From positions 1-64,000 of the forward strand of contig CBDFKC010000002.1 of the NCBI GenBank assembly GCA_965248685.1: a stretch of 64,000 nt of DNA, written 5' to 3'. Below, one piece after another: positions 35,122 through 44,309 of this stretch. Origin of the DNA: VYFG01 sp965248685 (lineage in GTDB: Bacteria > Pseudomonadota > Gammaproteobacteria > Arenicellales > Poriferihabitantaceae). Both the position numbers and the translations under genes were made by a program. The notes beneath the pieces are model-generated. The model saw only the letters and a list, made by a program, of their open reading frames with translations, ran no database searches and was not told the DNA's origin. Every line of letters begins with the position of its first letter. The stretch's first letter is position 1.

Positions 35122-37713
35122 ATGAAAACCACAGAGATAAGAAGGCGTTTTCTCGAGTACTTCAAGAATCACGGACATCAAATAGTGCCCAGTAGTTCGC
35201 TGGTACCGGGAAACGATCCAACCCTGTTATTTACCAATGCCGGTATGGTTCAATTTAAAGATCTGTTCCTTGGCGAGGAGAAGCGAAACTATGATAAAGC
35301 GGTTACTTCCCAACGCTGCGTTCGAGCAGGTGGCAAACATAATGATCTGGACAACGTTGGATATACCGCCAGGCATCATACGTTTTTTGAGATGCTGGGG
35401 AATTTCAGTTTTGGTGATTATTTTAAGGAAGCAGCAATCAAGCACGCCTGGCAATTGTTGACCGTAGAGTTTGGTCTGGCTCCAGATAAATTATGGATTA
35501 CCATTTTTGAAGATGATGATGAAGCGGAAGATATTTGGGTTAATCAGATTGGTGTACCGCCAACCCGGGTAACCCGGATTGGCGCCCATGACAACTTCTG
35601 GCAGATGGGTGATACCGGCCCGTGCGGCCCTTGTTCCGAGATATTTTATGATCATGGTGAAGAGGTTGAGGGAGGACCACCGGGAACACCGGAAGAAGAT
35701 GGAGACCGGTATGTTGAAATATGGAATCTGGTTTTTATGCAATTCAACCGAAGTGCCGATGGAACCCTGACACCGCTTCCGAAGCCTTCGGTAGATACGG
35801 GCATGGGACTGGAACGCATCGCGGCAGTATTACAGAATGTCCATAGCAATTACGAAATTGATCTATTCCAAAACCTGATCAAGGCAACTGCTGATGTGGT
35901 TAAGGTAAAAGATCTGGAAAGTAAATCATTGCGGGTAATCGCAGACCACATTCGGTCAACGGCTTTTCTGGTGCTGGACGATGTTATTCCGTCCAATGAA
36001 GGTCGTGGATACGTACTGCGACGGATCATCCGTCGCGCGATTCGCCACGGATACCAACTGGGTTGCAAACAACCCTTTTTTCATAAACTGGTGGCCCCCC
36101 TAATTTCAGAAATGGGAGAGGCTTATCCGGATTTATCGAAACAGCGGGAGAATATTGAACGTGTTCTAAAGCTTGAAAATGAGAATTTTAATGAAACTCT
36201 GGATCAAGGCCTGAAAATACTGGATCGGGAGATCGTGCAACTAGACGGAGATACAATCGATGGTTCGGTTGTTTTCAAGCTCTACGATACATTTGGATTT
36301 CCCGTTGACCTGACTGCTGACGTGGCCCGGGAGCATGCCCTGAAGATCGATCAGGCAGGATTTGACGCAGCGATGCAGTCCCAGCGCGAGCGGGCGCGGG
36401 CAGCCAGTCAATTCGTTCAAGGCGAAAAAATTAAACTCCCTAACGTTAAACCCACGCAGTTTAGTGGCTATGAATCATTATCGGAGAAATCCCAGGTCGT
36501 TGCATTAGTCAAGGATGGAGTGTCAGTTGAACAGTTGACCCAAGGCGAGACAGGAATAGTGGTAACCGGGATCACGCCGTTTTACCCTGAAAGTGGTGGT
36601 CAGGTCGGGGACCGGGGTGCTTTAACCGGACTAAAAGGGTATTTTAAAATAACAGACACCCAGTATTTGGCGAACAAGGTTATTGGGCATTTTGGGCGGG
36701 TTTTAGACGGAGTTTTGTCTGTCGGCGACAGCAGTAATTTGCAGGTGGATCAACCATTGCGTGGAGGAAGCGTTAGCAATCACTCTGCAACTCACTTGCT
36801 ACACGCCGCTCTAAAATCAGTCCTGGGAAAACATGTACAACAAAAAGGGTCCCTGGTGGAGTCAAAACGACTGCGATTCGACTTTTCTCACCATGAGCCA
36901 GTTTCCGGAGATCAACTGGGTCAAATCGAATCAATGGTTAATCACCAGATACGCAGCAATCATGAGGTTGCGATCGAGCAGATGGACCTCGATGATGCCA
37001 GGCAGGAGGGAGCTGAAGCATTATTTGGCGAAAAATACGATCAACAGGTTCGAACAATCCGCATGGGAGAATTTTCCTTCGAATTATGCGGCGGAACCCA
37101 TGTCGCCAGAACCGGTGATATTGGCCTGATCAAGCTTGTTTCAGAGTCGGGTGTTGCCGCCGGAATCAGACGGATTGAAGCCATTACTGGCGCCGAAGCG
37201 GAGGACTGGATTAATCTCCAGCTTGCAACCCTGGCGGCGGCGGCGGCAACCCTGAAAACTATGCCTGACATGCTTTCGACCAGGCTTCAGGTGTTGCTCG
37301 ATTCGCAAAAAGAACAACAAAAGCAAATTCAAACCCTACAGGCCAAGATTGCGATGGGCGGCGCTGGGGAAGATGTTGTTCGTCAAATAAACGGGGTTGC
37401 GGTTGCCGCGGTTCGTCAGGACGATGCCGAAGTAAAAACCATGCGGGCCACTGTAGATCAATTGAAAAACAGAATTGGCAGTGGCATCGTTATGGTTGTT
37501 GGTGCGAACCAGGGAAAGGTGACGATCATCGCAGGTATCAGCAAAGACCTGGTGGAACGATTTCAAGCAGGTGAACTGATTGGCCACCTGGCCCCCCTGG
37601 CAGGAGGTAAAGGCGGCGGCAGGGCGGATCTTGCCCAGGGCGGCGGTCCAAACGTGGAAGCAATTGGACAGCTGATAGAGGCCACCTATAGCTGGGTCTC
37701 GGATCGTGGTTAG
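35122..37713 (+). CDS. alaS: Alanyl-tRNA synthetase
   Basis: AlaRS charges tRNA-Ala and clears mischarged Ser and Gly. The 863-residue protein has the class II aminoacylation core (SSSLVPGNDPTLLFTNAGMVQFK, TFFEMLGNFSFGDYFK, DTGMGLERIAAVLQ). The editing domain carries the zinc ligands in HSATHLLHAAL and CGGTHVARTGDIG, and the C-terminal domain ends with GGKGGGRADLAQGGG. The ATG at 35122 gives MKTTEIRRRFLEYF; a TTG at 35107 would add five residues. The order recA-recX-alaS is typical. Confidence 0.97.
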   Translation: MKTTEIRRRFLEYFKNHGHQIVPSSSLVPGNDPTLLFTNAGMVQFKDLFLGEEKRNYDKAVTSQRCVRAGGKHNDLDNVGYTARHHTFFEMLGNFSFGDYFKEAAIKHAWQLLTVEFGLAPDKLWITIFEDDDEAEDIWVNQIGVPPTRVTRIGAHDNFWQMGDTGPCGPCSEIFYDHGEEVEGGPPGTPEEDGDRYVEIWNLVFMQFNRSADGTLTPLPKPSVDTGMGLERIAAVLQNVHSNYEIDLFQNLIKATADVVKVKDLESKSLRVIADHIRSTAFLVLDDVIPSNEGRGYVLRRIIRRAIRHGYQLGCKQPFFHKLVAPLISEMGEAYPDLSKQRENIERVLKLENENFNETLDQGLKILDREIVQLDGDTIDGSVVFKLYDTFGFPVDLTADVAREHALKIDQAGFDAAMQSQRERARAASQFVQGEKIKLPNVKPTQFSGYESLSEKSQVVALVKDGVSVEQLTQGETGIVVTGITPFYPESGGQVGDRGALTGLKGYFKITDTQYLANKVIGHFGRVLDGVLSVGDSSNLQVDQPLRGGSVSNHSATHLLHAALKSVLGKHVQQKGSLVESKRLRFDFSHHEPVSGDQLGQIESMVNHQIRSNHEVAIEQMDLDDARQEGAEALFGEKYDQQVRTIRMGEFSFELCGGTHVARTGDIGLIKLVSESGVAAGIRRIEAITGAEAEDWINLQLATLAAAAATLKTMPDMLSTRLQVLLDSQKEQQKQIQTLQAKIAMGGAGEDVVRQINGVAVAAVRQDDAEVKTMRATVDQLKNRIGSGIVMVVGANQGKVTIIAGISKDLVERFQAGELIGHLAPLAGGKGGGRADLAQGGGPNVEAIGQLIEATYSWVSDRG

Positions 37714-37784
37714 TTGTCTTTACATTTGATTCCAAAACCGATTAAATCCGCCAGCATTTTTAGACGCTAACTCGAGTTTTATCC

Positions 37785-39017
37785 TTGTCATTACTGGTAG
37801 AAAAATACGGTGGAACCTCTGTGGGTTCCGTAGAGCGGATTAAAGCGGTCGCGGAAAACGTCGCGAATTCAGCCCGCCAGGGTCATCGCATGATTGTGGT
37901 GGTCTCTGCCATGAGTGGTGAAACTAATCGGTTGTTCACGCTTGCTGGAGAAGCTAATCCAAATCCACAGCCCCGGGAAATGGATGTGCTGGTGTCAACC
38001 GGCGAACAGGTGACAATCGCATTATTGTCCATGGCGCTGGAAGCTATTGGTATTTCCGCCAGATCATATACCGGTGGTCAAATTCGTATACTGACCGACG
38101 AAATTCATGGAAAAGCCAGAATCCAAAGTATCGACGCCGAACGAGTTATGGCTGACCTGGACCAGGGAAGGGTTGTCGTCGTTGCGGGATTTCAGGGCGT
38201 GGACGCGGCGAACAATATCACCACCCTAGGACGCGGCGGCTCGGATACTACTGCGGTTGCCATGGCTGCGGCGCTGAAGGCTAAAGAGTGTCGTATTTAT
38301 ACCGATGTGGATGGGGTCTATACCACTGACCCGAGAATTGTGCCTGAGGCCAGGCGACTTGACCGGATTACCTTCGAAGAGATGCTCGAATTGGCTGGAG
38401 CCGGTGCCAAGGTATTGCAAATAAGATCTGTCGAGTTCGCTGGTAAATATAATGTCCCGTTACGCGTGTTGTCGTCATTCGAACCTGGTGTCGGGACCCT
38501 GATAACCTATGAGGAAGCTTCAATGGAACAACCCCTAATTTCCGGTATTGCCTGTAGCCAGGATGAAGCCAAGGTCACGGTACGAGGCGTTCCTGACCGT
38601 CCGGGTATTGCTTATAGCATCCTGGGACCTATTTCGGATGCTCACGTTAATGTTGATATGATCGTGCAGAATATTGGCGTAGACGACCTAACCGATTTCA
38701 CCTTCACCATTCACAGCCATGACCTGGAAAAATGCATCCAGTTGCTGGATCCAGTGGTAAAGGAACTTGGTGCTACCCAGATTGTCGGAGATACTGACCT
38801 GGCCAAGATTTCGTTGGTTGGCGTGGGCATGCGATCCCATGCAGGAATCGCCACGACCATGTTTAAAGCGCTGTCAGAAAAGGGAATAAATATCCAAATG
38901 ATCTCCACCTCCGAGATAAAAATCTCGGTTACGGTGGATAAGGAATATTCAGAACTTGCCGTTCGTACCCTACATAAGACCTTTGATCTGGATCAGCCGC
39001 CAACAATGACGGTTTAG
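37785..39017 (+). CDS. lysC: Aspartate kinase
   Basis: Aspartokinase phosphorylates aspartate, the first step to lysine, threonine, methionine and diaminopimelate. The 410-residue monofunctional enzyme starts VEKYGGTSVGSVERIKAVA. It has the catalytic signatures TLGRGGSDTTAVAMAAAL and CRIYTDVDGVYTTDPRIV, and two C-terminal ACT domains (about 265-405) for allosteric feedback, with the typical LVGVGMRSHAGIATTMF and INIQMISTSEIKISVTV. The start is TTG at 37785; no ATG is available before the conserved N-terminus. Placement between alaS and csrA is common in non-enteric gammaproteobacteria. Confidence 0.95.
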   Translation: MSLLVEKYGGTSVGSVERIKAVAENVANSARQGHRMIVVVSAMSGETNRLFTLAGEANPNPQPREMDVLVSTGEQVTIALLSMALEAIGISARSYTGGQIRILTDEIHGKARIQSIDAERVMADLDQGRVVVVAGFQGVDAANNITTLGRGGSDTTAVAMAAALKAKECRIYTDVDGVYTTDPRIVPEARRLDRITFEEMLELAGAGAKVLQIRSVEFAGKYNVPLRVLSSFEPGVGTLITYEEASMEQPLISGIACSQDEAKVTVRGVPDRPGIAYSILGPISDAHVNVDMIVQNIGVDDLTDFTFTIHSHDLEKCIQLLDPVVKELGATQIVGDTDLAKISLVGVGMRSHAGIATTMFKALSEKGINIQMISTSEIKISVTVDKEYSELAVRTLHKTFDLDQPPTMTV

Positions 39018-39040
39018 CGAAACTTTTGCCGCATTGGGGC

Positions 39041-39067
39041 TTGTAACCCATAAGAAAAGTGTATACT
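39041..39067 (+). promoter_or_regulatory. Possible promoter upstream of csrA
   Basis: TTGTAA (39041-39046) and a good -10 TATACT (39062-39067) are separated by 15 bases, slightly short for sigma-70. It lies about 140 bases before csrA. Confidence 0.35.
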
Positions 39068-39207
39068 TTCGGCGCTGGAGTCGCGTTATCAAGTAGGTAA
39101 TATTTAAAAAAGCAACGTAGTTATATCGAAACACTTGCTTTTGGTGATAGCGAGGTCGGTCGAAAATTAAACATGCTGGAGCATATAAACCAGGAGCGAA
39201 GTAAATT

Positions 39208-39489
39208 ATGTTAATCCTAACACGCCGGATAGGCGAATCAGTTTTTATTGGTGAAGAGGTGAGAATGACCGTGCTGGGAGTTCGCGGTACGCAGGTTCGA
39301 ATCGGTATCAACGCACCAAAGGATATCCCGGTGCATCGTGAAGAAATTTATTACCGGATTAAAAATGAGCAGGGTGGCGGTGGAGGCCAGTTTGAGAACA
39401 ATGATCGTGGGTATGATCAGGGTTATCAACAAGACGATCAATTTGATGACAATGCGGCATCAGACCGCGGCGATCCCCATAATTCCTGA
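39208..39489 (+). CDS. csrA: Carbon storage regulator CsrA with C-terminal extension
   Basis: CsrA is an RNA-binding dimer that controls translation and stability of many mRNAs by binding GGA sites. The core (residues 1-58) is standard: MLILTRRIGESVFIGEEV, VLGVRGTQVRIGINAPKDI and PVHREEIYYRI, including the RNA-binding R44-type region. The usual protein is about 61-65 residues. This one has 93, with a disordered tail rich in G, Q, N and D (GGGGGQ, DQGYQQDDQ). GGAGCGAAG lies before the ATG. Two tRNA genes follow, as in E. coli. Confidence 0.96.
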   Translation: MLILTRRIGESVFIGEEVRMTVLGVRGTQVRIGINAPKDIPVHREEIYYRIKNEQGGGGGQFENNDRGYDQGYQQDDQFDDNAASDRGDPHNS

Positions 39490-39547
39490 TTAAAGTCACC
39501 CGTCTCTACACACTTTTTTAGCTGCCTGGTGTAAACTCGGCGGCCCC

Positions 39548-39638
39548 GGAGAGATGGCCGAGTGGCTGAAGGCGCGCCCCTGCTAAGGGTGTATACGTTA
39601 ATAGCGTATCGAGGGTTCGAATCCCTCTCTCTCCGCCA
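39548..39638 (+). tRNA. tRNA-Ser (GCT)
   Basis: Acceptor stem GGAGAGA pairs with TCTCTCC, with G as discriminator and an encoded CCA at 39636-39638. The anticodon loop CTGCTAA gives anticodon GCT (reads AGC/AGU). A long variable arm (class II) and the T-arm GGTTCGAATCC are present. Confidence 0.97.
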
Positions 39639-39775
39639 TTCCACGACTTGATAGTTGTTGGAAATAACCATCTGCAGTTTCTAAAACAGGCGGGTGGTTT
39701 TCTTCCTGTGGAATGATCGGGCAGCGCCGCCAGGAATTGTGAAATTCCAGTTTGCGCTGCTTTGAGACAAATCGG
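39639..39775 (+). other. Structured spacer between the two tRNA genes
   Basis: The 137-base spacer contains an outer stem GCAGCGC (39721-39727) and GCGCTGC with an inner stem GGAATT-GTG-AAATTCC. It has no T-run. It may be a processing or termination structure; no gene is seen. Confidence 0.4.
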
Positions 39776-39852
39776 GCGCCCGTAGCTCAGTTGGATAGAG
39801 TACCTGGCTACGAACCAGGGGGTCGGGAGTTCGAATCTCTCCGGGCGCGCCA
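39776..39852 (+). tRNA. tRNA-Arg (ACG)
   Basis: Acceptor GCGCCCG pairs with CGGGCGC, with discriminator G and encoded CCA at 39850-39852. The anticodon stem CCTGG/CCAGG encloses loop CTACGAA with anticodon ACG, normally modified to ICG. T-arm GAGTTCGAATCTC is present. Confidence 0.97.
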
Positions 39853-39963
39853 TTTTTGCTCTATAATTTAGTTTAGTTTGATAACCTGGAATGGAACCGG
39901 GTTAGTAGTTATCATTGAGATACTGTTGACACTTTCGGTAGCAAGGGGTTGCCGCAGGGGTTA

Positions 39964-39989
39964 CTGGCAAAATCGCCAGCACTTATAAT
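39964..39989 (+). promoter_or_regulatory. -10 element and small dyad before the PII gene
   Basis: A perfect TATAAT lies at 39984-39989, 29 bases before the ATG. Just upstream CTGGC-N6-GCCAG (39964-39979) forms a dyad in the -35 to -10 spacer, which could be an operator. The -35 candidate (TTACTG) is poor. No NtrC or sigma-54 site was seen here. Confidence 0.4.
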
Positions 39990-40018
39990 TTGACTCTTAA
40001 ATCAGTCATAGGGAAACC

Positions 40019-40357
40019 ATGAAATTGGTCACCGCTATAATTAAGCCGTTTAAACTCGACGATGTGCGCGATGCGCTGTCTGAAATTGGTGCCCAGGGTA
40101 TGACGGTGACTGAAGTAAAAGGGTTTGGGCGTCAGAAAGGGCATACAGAACTTTACCGTGGCGCTGAATACGTTGTTGATTTTGTCCCCAAGGTTAAACT
40201 TGAGGTCGCGGTTGAATCTGAGCGGGTCGATCAAGTGGTGGACGCTATCGTTGGGGCCTCCCATACCGGCAAGGTTGGCGACGGTAAAATATTTATCTAT
40301 GATCTCGATAAAGCCATACGAATTCGTACCGGTGAACTTAACGATGAAGCGCTCTAG
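40019..40357 (+). CDS. glnK: Nitrogen regulatory protein PII (GlnK/GlnB)
   Basis: A PII signal protein reporting nitrogen and 2-oxoglutarate status to targets such as NtrB, the adenylyltransferase and AmtB. The 112-residue protein has the T-loop GHTELYRGAEYVVDF with the uridylylation tyrosine Y51, and the nucleotide-binding TGKVGDGKIFIYDL and IRIRTGE. The sequence MKLVTAIIKPFKLDDVRDAL is slightly closer to GlnK than GlnB, but no amtB is adjacent, so GlnB remains possible. The end overlaps a possible start of the Sel1 gene. Confidence 0.9.
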   Translation: MKLVTAIIKPFKLDDVRDALSEIGAQGMTVTEVKGFGRQKGHTELYRGAEYVVDFVPKVKLEVAVESERVDQVVDAIVGASHTGKVGDGKIFIYDLDKAIRIRTGELNDEAL

Positions 40358-40394
40358 AGTCATATCCGTCCATTTCAGGTTTTGTGAAGCGATG

Positions 40395-41330
40395 ATGTCG
40401 GTGCGTACGATCGTAATAATTGCTTTTTGCTGGGTAGGGTTCATTGGGAATTCGGCCATGGCGGGATATGACGATGGATTGCGGGCATTTGTTGGGAAGG
40501 ATTACCAAACTGCAATTGCTCAATGGTCAGATGAGAGTTTGCAAGATAACCCCGATGCATTGTTTGCCCTGGGCGTCATTTATTTCCGGGGCATCGGAGT
40601 CGCTAAGGATCGGATTAAGGGAACTGACTATTATCGGCGTTCGGCGGAGCTCGGATTTAGTTCAGCTCAGTTTAATTTGGGGCTGGCTTATTACTCTGGC
40701 AATGGCGTAGAGAAAGATCTAAAAAATTCCCGGCGTTGGTGGCAGGAGGCAGCGCTTCAAGGGCATCCGGTGGCACAATATAATATTGGTGCGATTTTGT
40801 GGAGTGGGAATGGGGTAAAGCAGGATCAGGCCAGGGCGATGAACTGGTTTCGTCAGGCCAAGGCTAATGGTAGTCAGGATGCATCGAGTTTTTTGTTAAC
40901 GTTGTATGCTCCGATGTACCGTGAATTGAATGCGGATAGTCTGGACCTGGCGCGTAATAACAGTCGTCGTCAGATTCCTTTAATCGATCAATTTGGTATG
41001 TATAAGCTTGGTCTGCAGGCGATGGAGAAGCGCCAGTATGAGCAGGCTTTTGGGTATTGGGAACCATTAGCGGTAGATGGACATGTGAATTCCCAGTTTC
41101 AGGTCGGAAGACTTTACGAATACGGCGAAGGCGTTGAAAAGGACTTCGAAAATGCCATGATCTGGTATCAGCGCGCGGCGCAGAAAGGCCAGGGCGATGC
41201 ACAGTACCGAATCGGCCTTTACTATATTAACGAAAGTCCTGATAAAAACGAGGCGCTTGGGCTTTACTGGATTCAGTCCGCAGCAGACAATGACAATACC
41301 GAGGCGGTAAAATACATCGATAATTATTAG
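40395..41330 (+). CDS. Secreted Sel1-repeat protein
   Basis: A protein of 311 residues with an N-terminal signal peptide (MSVRTIVIIAFCWVGFIGNS, cleavage probably after AMA) and Sel1-like helical repeats, for example ALGVIYFRGIGVAKDRIKGTD, NLGLAYYSGNGVEKDLKNS, NIGAILWSGNGVKQDQAR and QVGRLYEYGEGVEKDFENA. Such repeats mediate protein contacts in the periplasm. The ATG at 40395 is chosen because the signal peptide begins there (40392 is also an ATG); the frame is open far into the PII gene. Partner unknown. Confidence 0.8.
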   Translation: MSVRTIVIIAFCWVGFIGNSAMAGYDDGLRAFVGKDYQTAIAQWSDESLQDNPDALFALGVIYFRGIGVAKDRIKGTDYYRRSAELGFSSAQFNLGLAYYSGNGVEKDLKNSRRWWQEAALQGHPVAQYNIGAILWSGNGVKQDQARAMNWFRQAKANGSQDASSFLLTLYAPMYRELNADSLDLARNNSRRQIPLIDQFGMYKLGLQAMEKRQYEQAFGYWEPLAVDGHVNSQFQVGRLYEYGEGVEKDFENAMIWYQRAAQKGQGDAQYRIGLYYINESPDKNEALGLYWIQSAADNDNTEAVKYIDNY

Positions 41331-41363
41331 TCCCGACCATGCAATGGGATATCCTCCCAATTC

Positions 41364-42014
41364 TTAAGATTTAGATCCATATCGGTCACGGTAAGCGCTA
41401 ACTGCTTGAGCATGCTGCTGATTTGCCGGATCTTGTTCAAGATGAACAACCAGGTCGGCGAGTTCAATAATCGAATAGACCGGTACATGCAGTTGTTGTT
41501 GTACCGATTGAACCGCAGACATCCCGGATTCTCCGGCGACTTCCTGCCGGTCCAATGCAATTACAACCGCCAAGAGAGTTGCGCCGGCGGATCGAATAAC
41601 GCCAGTTGACTCGTTGATAGAGGTGCCGGCGGTAATGACATCGTCAATTACAATGACATTTCCTGCCAGCGGTGCTCCCACAATACTACCGCCTTCACCA
41701 TGATCCTTTGCTTCCTTTCGATTAAAGGCATAGTCGACGTTTATATTGTGGGTTGTCGATAAAGCTATTGCGGTAGCGGCTGCCAGGGGAATGCCTTTGT
41801 AAGCCGGCCCATAAATCATAAATTCCTGATCTATTCGGTCAGCAATCAACGCAGCATAAGACTTGGACAGCTGTTCCAGCAATTGTCCATTATTGAAAAG
41901 CCCGGCGTTAAAAAAATATGGGCTGATCCTTCCCGACTTTAGCTCGAATTCTCCAAAACGCAGAATCTGGTTATCAATGCAGAGCGTTATAAATGTTTGT
42001 TTGTCGTAGTTCAT
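41364..42014 (-). CDS. pyrE: Orotate phosphoribosyltransferase
   Basis: PyrE joins orotate and PRPP to orotidine monophosphate in pyrimidine synthesis. The 216-residue protein has FELKSGRISPYFFNAGLFNNG, YGPAYKGIPLAAA, YAFNRKEAKDHGEGG and the PRPP-binding motif VIVIDDVITAGTS. The ATG at 42014 gives the usual N-terminus. It is divergent from the ampG-like gene; no attenuator-like hairpin was noticed. Confidence 0.96.
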   Translation of the reverse strand: MNYDKQTFITLCIDNQILRFGEFELKSGRISPYFFNAGLFNNGQLLEQLSKSYAALIADRIDQEFMIYGPAYKGIPLAAATAIALSTTHNINVDYAFNRKEAKDHGEGGSIVGAPLAGNVIVIDDVITAGTSINESTGVIRSAGATLLAVVIALDRQEVAGESGMSAVQSVQQQLHVPVYSIIELADLVVHLEQDPANQQHAQAVSAYRDRYGSKS

Positions 42015-42144
42015 TGTCGGTGAATAGAGTTGGTTGAGGTATTATCGCAGATTAGATCGAGTTCGCTGTATTGGGATTAAGTTCACAGGGTAATTCCGTA
42101 TATTTGTTTCCCTGTACCTTCACATATTAAATCTGTCACCGTCG

Positions 42145-43743
42145 ATGGAATCAACTATCTCCAAATTCACATTCCGGGCATTGCTTGATCGGCGCGTTCT
42201 AACCATGTTGTTTCTGGGTTTTTCCGCTGGGCTGCCGATTCTGCTAATTTTCGGCACTTTATCGGTTTGGTTGCGGGAAGCCGGCGTATCACGCTCCATG
42301 GTGACCTATTTCAGTTGGGCGGCGCTGGGATATTCATTCAAGTTCGTCTGGGCCCCACTGGTGGATCAGTTGAAGTTACCCTTACTCTACGATTGGCTCG
42401 GTCGGCGCAGGAGTTGGCTGTTATTGTCCCAGTGTATGGTCATTGTGGCTATTTGGCTGATGTCCGGAGCGGATCCTGCTGGCCCTGATGGGGTCAGTTC
42501 CGAATTGACAGGGTCCAGACCGGATGGACTGTTGGTCCTGGCAATTGGCGCCGTATTACTTGGGTTTTCTTCTGCGACTCAGGATATTGTGATCGATGCT
42601 TTTCGAATTGAATCGGCCGAACCACGCATGCAGGCCCTATTATCATCGACATATATTGCAGGCTACCGCATCGCCATGATCCTGGCCGGAGCGGGTGGCT
42701 TGCTACTCGCAGAATCGCTCGGATCAACTCATGCGCAGTATAGCTATGAAGCGTGGCGCGATACCTACCGTATGATCAGTGGTGCAATGTTGTTAGGGAT
42801 AATTACTACTTTGATAATACGCGAGCCGACCCGATCATCTCCGGTTCAAAGTGATCTTCGGGAAAACCTGCAGTTGGTAATTTTGTTTATTTTATGTGTT
42901 TCGGTTTTTATCTCCGCTTACGTTTGGACATCATCAATTTCTGATGCACTTGGCGCCGCACTGGCGGATGTTTTATCGAATAAAGTACTCGCTGGGTTTT
43001 TCGTCGAATCAGCACGCTTAGCCGTCGCCCTGGCGTTCGCTTGGGTCATGGCGAAATTTTTAATTACCACCGGGCTGGTAAAGCGCCAAATAATTGAACG
43101 GAGTTATCTCGGACCGGTTCGAGACTTCTTTGATCGATATGGCGTCGCCAGTGCTTGGTTACTGTTGGCGCTGATTGGTCTATACCGAATTTCGGATATC
43201 GTGCTTGGGGTGATCTCGAATGTGTTTTATTATGATCTCGGATTTAATAAAAGCGAAATCGCCGCGATATCCAAAACCTTTGGCGTGGTAATGACGATTG
43301 TTGGCGGATTTCTCGGTGGAATTCTGGCGTTCAGATTCGGTGTGATTCGCGTGCTGATGTTGGGTGCATTGTTATCCGCCGGTACCAATCTGTTGTTTAT
43401 GCTGCTGGCAAATGCAGGTCACCATACCGGGCTACTTTATATCGTCATTGGAGCGGATAATCTATCAGCAGGAATTGCCAGCGCGGCATTTATTGCCTTT
43501 TTATCAGCGCTGACCAATATCAAGTTTACCGCGGTGCAGTACGCGATATTCTCCTCATTGATGACCCTGATTCCAAAAGTCCTGGGTGGATATTCCGGAA
43601 CCATGGTAGATTCAATTGGCTACTCCAATTTTTTTATAGTAACCACATTGCTCGGACTACCGGTCGTCATACTAATCATCCTGGCGGCGCGTAGACTTGA
43701 TATTGACGCTGCTCCCCAGGAATCAATATCGAAAGCGGATTAA
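42145..43743 (+). CDS. AmpG-like MFS transporter (muropeptide permease family)
   Basis: A 532-residue major facilitator protein with about 12-14 membrane helices, placed in the inner membrane. It matches the AmpG family: LGFSAGLPILLIFGTLSVWL, YSFKFVWAPLVDQLKLP, GRRRSWLLLSQ and SATQDIVIDAFRIE. AmpG imports anhydromuropeptides for cell-wall recycling; close paralogues may carry other substrates. Its stop overlaps the convergent yggT stop by four bases. Confidence 0.85.
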   Translation: MESTISKFTFRALLDRRVLTMLFLGFSAGLPILLIFGTLSVWLREAGVSRSMVTYFSWAALGYSFKFVWAPLVDQLKLPLLYDWLGRRRSWLLLSQCMVIVAIWLMSGADPAGPDGVSSELTGSRPDGLLVLAIGAVLLGFSSATQDIVIDAFRIESAEPRMQALLSSTYIAGYRIAMILAGAGGLLLAESLGSTHAQYSYEAWRDTYRMISGAMLLGIITTLIIREPTRSSPVQSDLRENLQLVILFILCVSVFISAYVWTSSISDALGAALADVLSNKVLAGFFVESARLAVALAFAWVMAKFLITTGLVKRQIIERSYLGPVRDFFDRYGVASAWLLLALIGLYRISDIVLGVISNVFYYDLGFNKSEIAAISKTFGVVMTIVGGFLGGILAFRFGVIRVLMLGALLSAGTNLLFMLLANAGHHTGLLYIVIGADNLSAGIASAAFIAFLSALTNIKFTAVQYAIFSSLMTLIPKVLGGYSGTMVDSIGYSNFFIVTTLLGLPVVILIILAARRLDIDAAPQESISKAD

Positions 43744-44309
43744 ACCAGCCGCTGGGCTAAATCAAACAAAGGATTTACAATTAGCTTTTGAACCAGATTG
43801 ATACCGATAATAGCGAATATTGGAGACAGATCGAGACCACCCATGTTCGGTAGCAAGCGTCTGAATGGACGCAACATTGGTTCACTCAGTCCATCAAGAA
43901 GACGCAATACGGGATGATGACTTTGAGGTGCAATCCAGCTTACGATTGCGCGGACAAAGATTGCGATTAACAGAGTCCAGCAAGTAATACTTAGCGCCTC
44001 AGCCATACTCCAGACCAGCAGTGCTCCTGGCGCAATTTGCTGGCCGGCAACACTTGTTAGTAGAAAAAATTTGAGAAAGCTTACCAGTAGAATGAGTACA
44101 ACTGAGGCCAGGTCAATACCAAACAGCCCTGGAATGAAACGACGCAATAATTTTAGTGGAGGATTGGTTATCTTGACGATGACCTGAGAAATCGGATTAT
44201 GAAAGTCAACCCGAAACAGCTGGAATAGAAATCGAAGTATTACTGCTATTAAATATAGTCCCAGCAGGGTTTCAATGATGAAGCTAACAGCGTCCTGGAA
44301 ATAAGGCAT
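43740..44309 (-). CDS. yggT: YggT family membrane protein
   Basis: A 189-residue integral membrane protein with two YggT repeats. Each is a hydrophobic helix pair around FRVDFHNPISQVIVKITNPPL and SHHPVLRLLDGLSEPMLRPFR. The family is linked to osmotic and division-related functions in some bacteria, but the mechanism is unclear. The start overlaps the proC stop by one base, forming a coupled pair. Confidence 0.92.
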   Translation of the reverse strand: MPYFQDAVSFIIETLLGLYLIAVILRFLFQLFRVDFHNPISQVIVKITNPPLKLLRRFIPGLFGIDLASVVLILLVSFLKFFLLTSVAGQQIAPGALLVWSMAEALSITCWTLLIAIFVRAIVSWIAPQSHHPVLRLLDGLSEPMLRPFRRLLPNMGGLDLSPIFAIIGINLVQKLIVNPLFDLAQRLV

